Shown here piece by piece: positions 11,381 to 22,576 of a stretch of DNA of 64,000 nt. Numbering within the stretch: position 1 is the first letter of the stretch; each line of letters opens with the position of its first letter. Where the stretch lies: contig NC_052617.1 in assembly GCF_016545825.1 (NCBI RefSeq), positions 55,756,472-55,820,471 on the forward strand, written 5' to 3'. This stretch comes from Eucalyptus grandis. Its lineage: Eukaryota > Streptophyta > Magnoliopsida > Myrtales > Myrtaceae. Both the position numbers and the translations under genes were made by a program. The notes under the pieces were generated by a model. That model had not been told where the DNA came from. It ran no database searches and was given only the letters and a program-made list of their open reading frames with translations.

Positions 11381-11863
11381 TCAAGAAATTGTAATCGACA
11401 TCATGCTCTTGAATTCCTCAAAATCGAGTTTCCCGTCGTTGTTAGTATCATACGCACGAATCATGCTGTTACAGTCTCTCCCGCTTCTCTCGTCCCATAA
11501 CTCTAGTTTTGAGAGGACGCTCTGGAGCTCGTCGCAGGAAATGAAGCCGTCGTCGTTCAAATCGAACACCTTGAACGCCTCGGCAAGGTCGGTCTCTTGA
11601 TTGACATCTCCTTCGCTGCTCTCTCGGGATTCCACTCCACCGCTCCTCATGGTTTCTTCCGACGATATGGAGTCGTAAAAGAACAAAAACTCGTCAAAGT
11701 CGAGGCTCGGTTTCCCTATAGATAATTCCAGCTCGCCCAGGCTATGATGGATACCGATTTTCTCGAGCAGCCAATTGAGTTCCTCGAGGCTCACCTGGCC
11801 ATCGCCGTTCTTGTCGAGGTTCTCGAAAATCCGATGTAAATCTCCAGTTCCGAGGGGAGACAT
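11381..11863 (-). CDS. Calmodulin-like EF-hand protein (CML43/CML44-like), 160 aa
   Basis: This is an intact single-exon frame from a true ATG. Three canonical 12-residue EF-hand loops are visible: residues 17-28 (DKNGDGQVSLEE), 101-112 (DLNDDGFISCDE) and 139-150 (DTNNDGKLDFEE). The second hand (about residues 50-63) lacks a usable loop, as in several plant CML proteins. The family are calcium sensors that bind targets when cytosolic calcium rises; no catalytic activity is expected. A 40-residue acidic linker joins the N- and C-terminal halves. There is no signal peptide or membrane segment. A TATA box lies 120 bp upstream of the ATG, and a full-length LINE begins about 510 bp upstream. A broken, inverted paralogue lies at 59744-61301. 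The CML43/44 subgroup is judged by overall layout, not by search. Confidence 0.88.
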   Translation of the reverse strand: MSPLGTGDLHRIFENLDKNGDGQVSLEELNWLLEKIGIHHSLGELELSIGKPSLDFDEFLFFYDSISSEETMRSGGVESRESSEGDVNQETDLAEAFKVFDLNDDGFISCDELQSVLSKLELWDERSGRDCNSMIRAYDTNNDGKLDFEEFKSMMSITIS

Positions 11864-11982
11864 AGTTATACAATGAATCGAAGATTGGTATGTATGTGCA
11901 GATTGGGGGAACTAATGAAGAAGCATGAGGAAATGCTGACGGCGCCGTGAGACGTCAATTCGAATTCAAAGACTCCACCGGT

Positions 11983-11991
11983 CTATTTATA
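11983..11991 (-). promoter_or_regulatory. TATA box of the CML gene
   Basis: The minus strand reads TATAAATAG, ending 120 bp before the ATG at 11863, which implies a 5' leader of about 90 nt. The equivalent site in the inverted pseudogene (near 59630) reads CATAAATGG, a weakened box. Confidence 0.75.
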
Positions 11992-12080
11992 CACGCATCG
12001 AGCTTCCGTGGTACGGTTGGGTGCGTACGTGCTATACACGCATCGAGCTTCCGTGGTACGGTTGTGTGCGTACGTGCACA
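11991..12080. repeat. Two tandem 45 bp units in the CML promoter
   Basis: The units start at 11991 and 12036 and differ at about two positions. Each carries a GTACGTGC core, which contains ACGTG, the core of G-box and ABRE-type elements. The unit overlaps the TATA box at its gene-proximal end. The pseudogene promoter has only one recognisable unit, so the duplication is private to the intact copy. Confidence 0.85.
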
Positions 12081-12687
12081 GCAGGAACTCGGAAGAAGAT
12101 TGTGGTTTTTAGGGTTTCGTGGAAGTTAGCGAGAAGCTTCGCCGAAGAAGCGACCTTAGAAAGCTGAATTGATATTTTCTTGTTTTGGAATTTCATTGAC
12201 TTTTAGATGGAGAAGATAATATCAACGCTTACATGCTTTTATCAACACGTATTATTTTTGTTCTCTCATTTAATGAATTATGCCATTGATCTTCCGAGAT
12301 GATTCTTGGAAAGAAGAGTGGTCCATGGTAAGCCACGCTTTTGACGCTAAGAAAACGTGCCGACTCGAGTTTAAATGCTTTGATTATTTAGGAATCTCTC
12401 GACTATGTAGAGTTTTCTCTCTCGCCCATGTAGAGTTTTCTTCTTCTAGCTGAATCTGGTTTCTTGCCAGCCCCTCATCTTCTTCATTGTTCCTCCCCTT
12501 ATCGCGCCTTATGGGTGTGGTCTCTGGAGTTGGTCTAGCTGCCGCAACACCTCTTCGACTCTGATTGTTTCCTCCATCTCCGCTTTCTAGGATGTCGACC
12601 CATCATCATCCGGGTCTTCACCGCCCATCTCTTTCTTCTCTTCATCGTCTCCGTTTCTGGTTCATTGTCCTATCCATCAAGCCCTTA

Positions 12688-13447
12688 GGCTACGTTGGTC
12701 GTCCGGATTTTTAATCAAGATATGATTGGATAGGATAGGATATGAAATCACGGGATTTTTATATCCAATCCATCATTTGGTGAATCGTAGTATTAAAGTC
12801 GGATATATTCACATCATATCATGTACATTTTTTTTTTTTTTATATAAATGGCATATCATTATAAATAAACCTAAATGTTCATAAACGAGAGATGGTGAAA
12901 ATCTCTCGTAACATTATTACTTAATTTATTTTTATTTTTTCCTCTTTTTTATATTATTTTCTTTATTATTTCTATTTTCCCCTTTCATCATTCTTTAATA
13001 AAATTTTATCAAATAGTAAATTGTACTAACACACCTAAAATACAAAAATACATAAAATATATATTAAATATAAATATTTAATTTATAGATTGAATGTTTA
13101 TTATAAGATAGAATTAAAGTTGAATATATATAATAAAATAAGATTAATTTAAAATAAATTTCTATTTTTTTATTTTTAATTTCTTAAATTAGAATTCAAA
13201 TATGATTTATATTGAAATATAATTTCAATTTTGTTAATTTAATAAGTTTGTTATTCGAGAAAAATAACTTTCCTATTATGAACATTAAAAATCCTATCCA
13301 CCTTTATCCCATCTCCCCCATGGGATTATTTTATCCTGTCTATATCCCATTTATATCCGACTTTATCCTGTCCTGCGCGAGCACCAAATATAGGATAGGA
13401 TAAATCACATCCTATCCTAAATTTTATCCGGACTGCCAAACGCAGCC
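12688..13447. mobile_element. PIF/Harbinger (Tourist-like) MITE, 760 bp, nested in LINE 1
   Basis: The inverted ends are GGCTACGTTGGTCGTCCGGAT and its near match GGCTGCGTTTGGCAGTCCGGAT. They are flanked by the target duplication TTA (12685-12687 and 13448-13450). The interior is very AT-rich with many ggatagga/tatcctat motifs. There is no transposase. It inserted after LINE 1, within the LINE 5' untranslated region. Confidence 0.85.
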
Positions 13448-13586
13448 TTATAGTGTTGTCGCGCCCAATTTCCCCCCAATTTACCTTTGCATGTCCCGAT
13501 TACCTTTCATCTACTCCAATGGGTGGTATTACGTAGTTGCTCGCTCGTTATTCGCTTATAGCGTCCGGTAGCGTTTTTCTCATCAG

Positions 13587-14850
13587 ATGGAGCCATCGGG
13601 TCAGGGAGATGATGCTTGGCTTGCTGCCCTTTGCAGTCGATTAGGATGTCTGTGGACTGCAAAGCCAATTGAAGTATGGGAAGAAGAGCCCCCTGCAAAT
13701 AAGATCGAGGAATGTAAGTTAAGTCTTATTGGGAAAATTGTTACCAAATCTTCTGTTAATCTTACTACTTTTCAGAATACAATGAATCGAATTTAGCGCA
13801 CAGAGAATGTTGATATCTCACAGAGGGAGGAAGGTCTCTATGTTTTTAAATTCAACTCAGAAGCGGAAAAACAACGTGTGTTGTAATGGTCCCCGGTTAT
13901 TTTCTAGCAATCTGATCATTCTTAAATCCTGGACCCCAAATACTCCATTTCATTGTTATGATTTCACATGTTGTGCGTTTTGGGTGCAAATCTTTGGCCT
14001 TCCCCTAGAGCGATGTACGGAACAACTACTTAGCAAGGCCATTAGTGAAGTGGGAACGGTACTGGAAGTAAGAATTGAAACAAAGGAGAAATCACCAATC
14101 GGGGTGGTGAGAGCTAAAGTGGAAATCAGCCTCAAGGAGCCTCTCAAACCTGGAAAACTTATTCGAATAGTGGGAAAAATATATGGCTAGACTTCCGTTA
14201 TGAACGTCTACCCCACTATTGCTACTCCTGTGGAATTATTGGCCACTATGCATCATATTGCAAGGAAATTTCATATCACGATGCTAAATTTGACAATAGG
14301 GATCAACTCTACTATGGACAGTGGCTTCGGGCTGATGTTCGGGAACACAGCCCATTCTACCAAGCCTTTTATGAATCACAACCTACTCAAGAAAATCTCG
14401 AAGAAACAATACCTGAAACTCCTCCATCTGGACCTTTCCTACTCCTTGCTGCCCCTTGTGAGGTCAACCAGCAATCCCTCCCAATGGAGGATCAACTAAC
14501 TCAGCAGATGCACCCTACATCAGAGAATAGAGTTTTGAGCTCCCCTCTCCCTGCTACTTCACAGGGTGCTCAACCACAGGCTCTACCGATCCCTACACCA
14601 GAACAACAACATGATCTTCCAATTTCAACAGCGGGGGCTTCTTCATAAAAAAAAAGTAAAACATACTCGCTTGCCCTCAAAGACAAATCCCTAGAAAAAG
14701 GTTAAGCGGTTTTCTCCATATGGCTCACACTCCATCTTAAATGCACCATTAGATGAAAGTCTTCTTTTGGATACTCCAATACTGGAGGCCCCAAGGGCCA
14801 GTGATTGAGCTGCGATGGCTTGCCCGAAGAAGCCACCGATGGACAAATGA
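13587..14850 (+). pseudogene. LINE 1 ORF1 (DUF4283 plus CCHC zinc knuckle), broken
   Basis: The frame starts at 13587 with a Leu-Cys-Ser-Arg-Leu-Gly region matching LINE 2 ORF1. It continues through a DUF4283-type nucleic-acid-binding region in shifted frames (13807-14190), then a CCHC knuckle at 14220-14261 (CYSCGIIGHYASYC). A Pro/Gln-rich tail ends PPMDK followed by TGA at 14848-14850. ORF1 of plant L1 elements binds RNA. At least two frameshifts and stops (for example near 13796 and 14190) break it. Confidence 0.8.
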
Positions 14851-17800
14851 GGATTCTAAGTTGGAACTGTCACGGATTGGGCAATTCCCTAACGGTTCAA
14901 GCTCTAAGGGCCTTAGTGGCTCAAGAAAGGCCCAATATTTTTTTTTTTTTGATGGAAACTCGAAACTAGGAACATGTTATTTTGCAAATTCAGAGAAGGC
15001 TGAATTATCCTAGTAGTTTTGTTGTTAACCCTATAGGTTTGGCTGGGGGTATGGTGCTTTTTTGGCGGGACAATGTTTCTCTCTCGGTTCAAGCTCACAG
15101 TTCTTTTTTCATTGATGCTATCTGTTCTGATGATAGCTACATTTCCCCTATGTGTATTACCTATCTACATGCACCTGCTATTTATAATCAGAGACAGATG
15201 TTATGGGTCGATTTGAGGTGACTCAGCCTCTTACATACTCTGCTTTGGCTGTGCATAGGTGATTTTAATGAAGTTTTACACCATTGGGAAAAACTAGGAC
15301 ATAAACCCGTTGAACAGTATAGATTACATTCCTTCAGAGAAATGCTACATGATTGTGCCTTATTGGATATGGAGACTAAGGGCTGTGCCTATACGTGGGT
15401 TAATCAGTGAAGTGGAGATGCAATGATTAAAGAGAGGCTTGATTGTGCATTATGTACTATTGACTGGCAAGTGGCCTATGCGGATGCTGAAGTTCTAGCT
15501 TTACCTACCCTAGGATTGGATCATAGCCCACTCATACTTACTACTGTTCTCAATTCAGTAAGAAGGAGCAGATCATTTACCTTTGAATCTTATTGGCTGT
15601 AAGACGCCAACTGTCATAGGGTAGTTTCCGATACCTGGTCCTCTTTATCTCTTGCTAACTCTACAATCTCCAAGAAGCTCCGGGCTACCTCTGCAGCTTT
15701 AGCGTGGTGGAGTAGACAGAAATTTAAAGTAGGACATCGTCAAATAGATCTCCTTCAACAACAGCTCCAGCAATGTACTAACCAACCTGTCGGCAATCAT
15801 AACAAAGATCAGATCAACTCTTTGAAGGCTCAAATTCAGAACATATGGTTAAAAGAATAGCACTACTGGGTGATGCGTTCCCGCATAAAATGGATGAGAT
15901 GCGGGGATAAAAACACGAGATTTTTTCACGCCACGACTATCCAACGAAGAAAAAGAAATACTATCAGCATCCTTAAGGATAGTCATGATGACTGGATCCG
16001 AGAGCCCACACGGATTAAAAACACTACTTTCAACTTTTTTCGGGATCTTTACACTTCAGTGGGCTATAGGGATTTTGGTCTTATTCTAGCACAATGTCCT
16101 CGAGTAGTTACAGATGAAATGAATACTGTTCTGACTGTTGAACTCACAAGGGAGGAGGTAAAGCAGGCTACCTTTCAGCTGGATGCTACTAATGCTCCAG
16201 TCCCGACGGCTTGAACGGCATTTTCTATCATCACCACTTTGGGATATTCTTGGGAGGATGTTTTTCAAACGGTTAACACCTTCTTGATTTCAGGAGTGTT
16301 GCCAGTGGAAATAAACAAGACTTCTATCTCGTTAATCCCCAAGATTCCGAACCCTGAAAGGTTAGATTAGTTTCACCCGATTAGCTTATGTAACTTTCTT
16401 TACAAAATCATATCCAAAATATTAGCAAATCGCCTAAAAACTTGCCTACCTAAGTTAATCTCCCAAGAACAAAGTGCCTTTGTATCAGGCAGACAAATAC
16501 AAGACAATATACTCGTTGTTCAGGAGGTTATCTATCAATTAAAAACTCGAAATAGCAAGAAATTTTTTTAGATAATATTGAAATTGGATATGAAGAAGGC
16601 CTATGACAGGGTGGAGTGGGATTTCTTGGATGCTTATCTTCGTCAAATGGGTTTTCAAGCTAAATGGGTTTCGTGGATAATGCATTGTGTATCTTTTACT
16701 TCTCTTAGTGTCAAGCTTAATGGCGAACTGCTACCTTATTTTCAGCCATCTCGAGGACTTCGCCAGGGCAACCCTCTCTCTCCCTATTTATTTATCCTGG
16801 TGGCCAATCTGCTCTCCTCTCTTATACTACAAGCTGTTGACATGGGCTCTCTTAGGGGTATTAAACTGAATCGATGGTGCCCTATTTTATCCCATCTCCT
16901 TTTTGCTGATGATGCTATCTTTTTCTTGGAGGCAGCACTAGTGAATGCCAAAATCTCGGTAATATCCTAAATCAATATTGCCTAGCCACTGGTCAAGCCA
17001 TTAATAGAAATAAATCTAGCCTATTTATGAGGAAATCGTGCCCTCAGCTACTTAAGGTTAACTTGGCTAGCGAACTACGAGTTCCTATTCTGGAAAAATC
17101 AGGTAAATACCTAGGGTTACCTTCAGATTGGGGTTCATCAAAAAAGGACATGTTTGCTTGGATCCTTGCTCGAGTAAATGCAAAATTGGAGGGGGTGGAA
17201 AGAGAATTTCACTTCAAAAGGGGGTAAGGAGGTTCTTTTAAAATCAGTCGTTCAAGCTCTACCTCAGTATGCTATGTCTATATTTAAGGTCCCGGTTTCT
17301 ATATGCAAATCTATTGAACAGAAAGTATCCAGGTTTTGGTGGCAAAACAACAACAACAAATATGGCATTCATTGGAAAAACTGGGATCTTTTGAAAGCAA
17401 AAAAAGATTGTGGAGGTATGGGGTTCCGAAACCTTCTGACCTTTAATAAGGCCCTCCTAGGCAAGCAAGCTTGGCGACTGTTCCAAGATCCTTCGTCGTT
17501 GTGGAGCCGCATGTTCAAAGGCTTGTATTTTCCTTCCAAGACCTTCTGGCATGCGGATAGAGGTCACAGACCCTCCTGGGGTTGGCTAAGTATCCTGTTA
17601 GGTAGAGATTCAATTAGTCCAAAGCTTCAATGGTCAGTGGGAAATGGCCAATCGATAAAGGTTAGAGAGGATAAATGGTTGCCTGTCGGAATTCTGGGTG
17701 GTCCAGCTCTCAGAGACGAACCTCAAACAGTGGCTGGTTTTATCTGTCCCACGTTGAACAACTGGAATGTTGACCTTCTGAATCGCTCCTTTGATGAAAT

Positions 17801-18960
17801 CACTATACAACATATCATTCAGTTAAAAATTTGGCCAATATCAACTGCAGATAAACTAATATGGACAAGGACTCAATATGGTATTTATACTGTAAAGAGT
17901 GGATATAATTTTATTCAATAATCAGCACACCAGCAGGTACTCACTCACGCTTCTTCTTCGCATCAAACACCCAAGCATGTCTGGAAGCAGATATGGAAAG
18001 TTAAAACAACACCCAAAATACGCAATTTTCTTTGGTCTGTATGCCAAAATGCGTTATCGATGAAGGACAATCTCTTCCGTCGAAGGATCATCCCAGACCC
18101 GGTCTGTGTACTCTGTTCCTCTACCTCCCCAGAAACTACAGAACACCTATTTTTGCATTGCCCATGGACACAAGGTATATGGAATCATTCCCAAGTTCAG
18201 ATTAATATTATTGCTTACAACCCTAACCGAATGGACTCCTGGATAGCAAACATCCTCAATCAGAAAAGGGGCTTACCAAATTTTGAGCAAATAGCAAGCC
18301 TTCTATGGGAAATTTGGAAGGCTCAGAACCACTTTTTGTTTCACCGCCATCGCATCTCCCCGGATAAGATTGTTGAATCAGCTTTTGCCCTGGCCAATCT
18401 CCAGAAATGTTCCCAGCAGCAGGATTCGACAGGTCATTCCTCTTGGCTGAACCCTAATCGGTCTTGGCATCCTCCGCAGCAGGGAACGGTGAAGATCAAT
18501 ATGGACGGTGCTTTCCCCATAGCGAATCAAATGGGCGCAATTGCTAGTATCGCTCGCGATCACTCGGGTAGCTTGATCGGAGGCTTCACGCACTCTGTCT
18601 CCACATCCTCTGCCCTCGAGACAGAGATCCAAGCTTTAGTTTTCACTCTCAAGGATCTGCTACAGCAAAATTTAACCGCATCTCACCTGGTTGTGGAGTC
18701 CAACAGCCTCATCCTTGTCGAAACCCTCAATCGGTGCTGTCTGCCGCCGTGGGAGTGCCGCGCCCTCTTCGCCGAATGCATTGTTCTCCTTCAGAGCTTC
18801 TGCAACCTCAGCGTGCAGCACTGCTGTCGGGAAGCCAATGCCCTAGCCGACTGGGCCGCCAAGGCCCACGGACGAGGGTTTCTTTCTCCAACTTGGATTG
18901 TCTCCCCTCCTCAAGTTATGCTAGACATACTTTGTAATGACGCCCAAGCCCAGGGTGGTT
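14847..18960 (+). pseudogene. LINE 1 ORF2: endonuclease, reverse transcriptase, zf-RVT, RNase H; broken
   Basis: The ATG at 14847 overlaps the ORF1 stop by ATGA. The endonuclease begins MRILSWNCHGLGN, with GDFNE near 15260. The reverse transcriptase shows DMKKAYDRVEWDF near 16585 and the FADD box at 16902-16913. The longest open pieces are 17178-17921 and 18060-19097. They cover the thumb/connection region, the zf-RVT motif (CVLC...HLFLHC) and RNase H, with NMDGAF, ETEIQAL and LADWAA. The third RNase H acidic position reads ESNS where LINE 2 has ESDC, a D-to-N change. A TGG-to-TGA nonsense change lies near 15408, and many further stops and frameshifts are present. Confidence 0.85.
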
Positions 18961-19104
18961 CCTTTTTTCCTACGTGCCGTTTTATTATCAATATATTACC
19001 TTTTTCGATCAAAAAAAAAAAAAAAAACATGCCGACTCAACTTTGGCATGCTCCTTCTTGTTTTTTTTTTTTTAATTGGTATGACGGATCTCACTAACTT
19101 CTTT

Positions 19105-19340
19105 GTTGGGTTCGTTCACTAATTGGAATATTAATTAGCACTTTAATCAGGACAAAGTCGGAATCAAAGTGATCGATGGATATTCTTGGGACTTGTTATG
19201 TACGAATATTGTAGGGGGTTTAGGGGGAATCTCTGTGATTTCTTTGTTTGGTACGTATGCCGTCATATTGGAGATGTGGAGAGACGAGATTTGCACACGT
19301 AACTATCGGACCAATGTGTTAGGGAGAGATTAATTGCGTT
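19105..19340 (+). repeat. Block X, left copy (empty site of LINE 2)
   Basis: This stretch aligns with the reverse complement of 52545-52420 and continues without a break into the reverse complement of 46132 to about 46000. Shared anchors are gggttcgttca, aagtcggaatcaaa, tattggagatgtgg and gaatctct. The two right-hand halves are separated only by LINE 2. Confidence 0.8.
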
Positions 19341-19724
19341 ATGTTTCCGTGAAGGAGTTTAACGCGTTCCTTCACATCCTAATGTTTTGAAATCTCATCG
19401 TTTTCTTTGTGGCAATTTACAACCCCATGATACCAAACTTTAGCGATCCGATTTGCTCACAAGTATCTTTAATTCAGTACAAATCGAGTCATCATTATTT
19501 AGTTTGTGTAAATTGCCACCCTCAAATTGTCTCATACATTGACTTATTAAATTTCCTATTTTTAGAATTTTCTTCACATGGGCCGATGTCAAATTTCCAA
19601 CTTAATGAAATAACTAAGTGCAGGTCATAGAAATGTTTTTTATCGGAATACCGAATCATCTCAGGAGGACCCCAGTTACATACACCAACTTATAAGGAAA
19701 TGAAAATGTAATGTAAATTACTAT

Positions 19725-20260
19725 CAAACAAAGATTCAAGATACAATGGTTTGCCGCATCTTCGTCATCCAATGGCCGAGAGAACTGATAAAGACCGTGT
19801 TCCCGAATATTATCATCCACATTTTTGCCAAGAACTATTCTAAAATTTCTTATCGACCACTTATTTACCATTGATCAGACACCCCGCTATTAGAACTTGG
19901 AGCGAGAACAGAACATTCGAACCCACTCTACAAACTATTTTAGCTGTGGAGTAGACCTCGCGCCTCTTCTGAAGTTCTCAAACTTCAAAGCGAGATCAAA
20001 GGAAAACCAAAATTTGGACGGAGATCTGAGCAAAACCAAAGAAAAATCCAAAATTTAAATGGAGATCAGAGCAAAATCAAAGAAAAAAACCCAAAATTTA
20101 GACAGAGATCAGAGCAAACGCAAAGAAAAATCCAAAATTTAAATGAGGATCGGAGCAAAATCAAAGAAAAATCTGAAATTTAGATCAAACCAAAATCAGC
20201 AATGATATCAAGGAACCAAGCAAAAGCCAGTGCTCACTAGAATGGCTGTGAGCCCGGCTC
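19725..20260 (-). pseudogene. BTB-block fragment: intron 1 end plus the first bases of exon 1
   Basis: It aligns with 25040-25405 of copy B: the gaactattctaaaatttctt block, the intronic repeat array, and the donor junction (tgctcactagaatggctgtgagccc compares with the copy B exon 1 edge at 25380-25405). Homology stops just inside exon 1, so no coding potential remains. The donor GT is kept. This shows a further BTB copy once existed next to copy B. Confidence 0.7.
20011..20186. repeat. Intronic minisatellite, about four units of roughly 42 bp
   Basis: Units follow the pattern gagatcagagcaaaa(t/c)caaagaaaaatccaaaatttaaat with small indels. The same unit occurs in fewer copies in BTB pseudogene A (3800-3910) and in copy B intron 1 (25265-25370), so the copy number differs between paralogues. 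Confidence 0.75.
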
Positions 20261-20885
20261 ATCAGTACTCGGACAAAGCAATTACTTTGTAGCACTGATG
20301 AGCTATGTCTTAGATAATCTAATAAGACTGAATTGGAATGTAAATACTTTTCTAAATGCAGCTGTTTGACCTTTGAGGGCGTGTGGAGATTGACAGAGAA
20401 GGAACTTAGGCCGGGAGACGCATGCATTGCATGTTCATAGGAGATTTATAATGCAATATTTACTGGAGGTAACATTTGAAATTTGATTTTCTTGCTCCCG
20501 CCGTGCCACCCGATTATGCGATTCTCAATGATCATTGCTCATGATGCTCTTTGGCATAGTGTTTCGAGCCAGCTTCAAGTGAGTAATTTAAACTTTAAAT
20601 TAAGACTAAAGAAAGTAACAAAACTTATACGCAACGATGATTGAGCTGAAATTCAAAATTGAAGGTCCATGTTCACCCTCAAGTTCATTAGAACACCCTT
20701 AAAATTCCATGACTCTTATAATATTAAAATCTAAGTAGGTTATTCTATGCATTTGAGTAGGTAGTTTTATTGCAAATGACAAAAGTGTCAAAAGTAAAAT
20801 TCCCCGTTGTTCAAGGCACTATGCCAAGAGGAATTGGAAGTACCTTGATGGTGCATAAAGCAACAAATAGGCTAATTCCTAAAAA

Positions 20886-21565
20886 GCAACACCAACTTTA
20901 GGTCAAATGACAATTCGACCTCATTATTTTGTCTCGCAAAAAAAAAAAAAAAAAAAAAAAACTAACTTGAAGTTGAGTGACAATTCTACCCTCAACTTTT
21001 TCTTATCCCATAAAAACTCAAAACTTTTATTATTATCCCAAGTTTAACTTAAACCGTTAACTTTTTGCTCGAAGTCAACCTTTTTTTTAGGAAAAAAGGT
21101 TCTAGTCGTGAGCTTGGCGGATCTTATCCATCGTGTCTCTCGATGAGCGATGGTTTACAGCTTCAGATTACGACAAAACGGTGAAGTTTGGCCAAAGAAA
21201 TTCAATCTAGAGATTTTTTTAACTTGTCGGTGAAGTATAAAAGATGAACAGCTTCACCATCATTCTCCAAGCTATGACTCCAAAAAGAAGACAACGAATA
21301 ATGTTTTAAATCCAACTAGCAAGTGCACATGGATTTATTGCCAGGGACAATCAATGATTCTAAGTTAAAGGGAGACAAATTTGGGATTTAAGTGAAAATT
21401 TAAGGTTTTTTTTTAGACAAAAAAAGTTAGGGCCAGAATTGTTACTTAACCTAGAGTTAATACTTTTAGAGAGAAAAAAAAATCAAATCAGAATTGTCAC
21501 TTAATCTAAAGTTGATAGTTTTTTTTTTAAAATTAAATTTGTCACTCAATCTAAAGTTAAGTGTT
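20886..21565. mobile_element. Long-TIR non-autonomous element with subterminal repeats
   Basis: The left end has two units of the type caactttaggtcaaatgacaatt. The right end, reverse complemented, has three similar units (aactttagattgagtgacaa). The centre is a moderately GC-richer 300 bp. The arrangement resembles the Mutator-like MITEs elsewhere in the window but the repeat sequence is different. Target duplications were not identified; poly-A and poly-T runs at the ends blur the boundaries. Confidence 0.55.
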
Positions 21566-22576
21566 TTTTTTTTTTTTTTTTTTAATTATGCCAGCAACAA
21601 ACACCGCCACTTTTTTGAAGACAGCTACCCCATCTAAACATGATAAAAGCCAATACCGGACACTCTGCGTTCCTAAAGGCCGAACCATGGTTATGGGGGA
21701 TCTTGCTCATTTAGCTATGAATTAGTGACAGGTTGCTGCTTACCTAATCTGAATACCTTTGGTAAAAGTTATTCGAGTTATATTTTTCTATCGATTAACA
21801 AGGCCAGAACTAACTTCATCAAGTTGCTTTACTCAATGGTATAGGTTGTAGAGATGTATCAAGTTTATATGCATAAACATTCAAGATAACATCCATCTCA
21901 ACCAGTGCTTCAGATAACAAAATGATAATATCATCACCCAGATCAAGATCCAAAGTATTACTAGAAAACAAATGTTTGCACTAGAAGTTGCGGAATTAAG
22001 TTAGCTTTAATGAAAGGAAAGCGGGAGTACAAATAATAAGTTGCCGCCCCAAGTTAGAAAAGCAATGGGAGGCGTCATAAGTGGTCTCAATTGAAAATAC
22101 AAGAACGAAGGAATTTTTACTGGTTCTGTTTGATCTATGAAATGAAAAACACTTGCATCAACAAGATAAGATAATAAGTTTCCATCAGCCTATATCATGC
22201 TTCCTACATAACTTCTACATGTCCATTAGAGGATTTCTTCGCTATGTCATAATTGCCTCCTCAACGAAGTAGAAGGCAGGATTTTCAGGCTTAAGACATT
22301 CTTATAATAACAAACAAACCTAAAGAAAAGAGATAAATAAACTCTCAGCTCAGATGGTAAAATTTCTAAGTTTGGTCCCTATCATACATCAACCTAAGAA
22401 AGTCATATGCATGGTACCGAACCTAAAGAATGGCTTTCACTAGTAAATCAAAAAATGCTCCCCAAAGTCACAGTGATCATAATCATCTGAGAATCTCCTA
22501 TTCCTGTAGGAAAAAGATTATTAACACTAAAAAAGCCCCCTTCTTGTGGATACCAAATACCTTTCTCCAGACAAGA

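Larger units (their letters stand above)
12373..19027 (+). mobile_element. LINE 1: full-length L1-type retrotransposon with RNase H (about 6.65 kb)
   Basis: From left to right: a 5' region of about 1.2 kb interrupted by a MITE, ORF1 (13587-14850), ORF2 with endonuclease, reverse transcriptase, zf-RVT and RNase H (14847 to about 18960), and a poly-A tail at about 19010-19027. A probable long target duplication is seen. The sequence near 12355 (CGTGCCGACTCGAGTTT) recurs after the tail at 19028 as CATGCCGACTCAACTTT, with three mismatches. It lies between the CML promoter and block X. Many stops and frameshifts make it inactive. LINE 2 (46133-52406) is of the same family. Confidence 0.88.

Noticed and set aside
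20011..20186. Regular repeats that might be taken for a CRISPR array
   Set aside because: Units are tandem with no unique spacers, they diverge from one another, and they lie in a plant intron.
22340..22400. Phrase ctcagctcagatggtaaaat resembling a tRNA D-arm
   Set aside because: No anticodon arm, T-arm consensus or acceptor pairing follows; it is ordinary 3' flank shared with the duplicated copy near 1760-1810, where it is not conserved.
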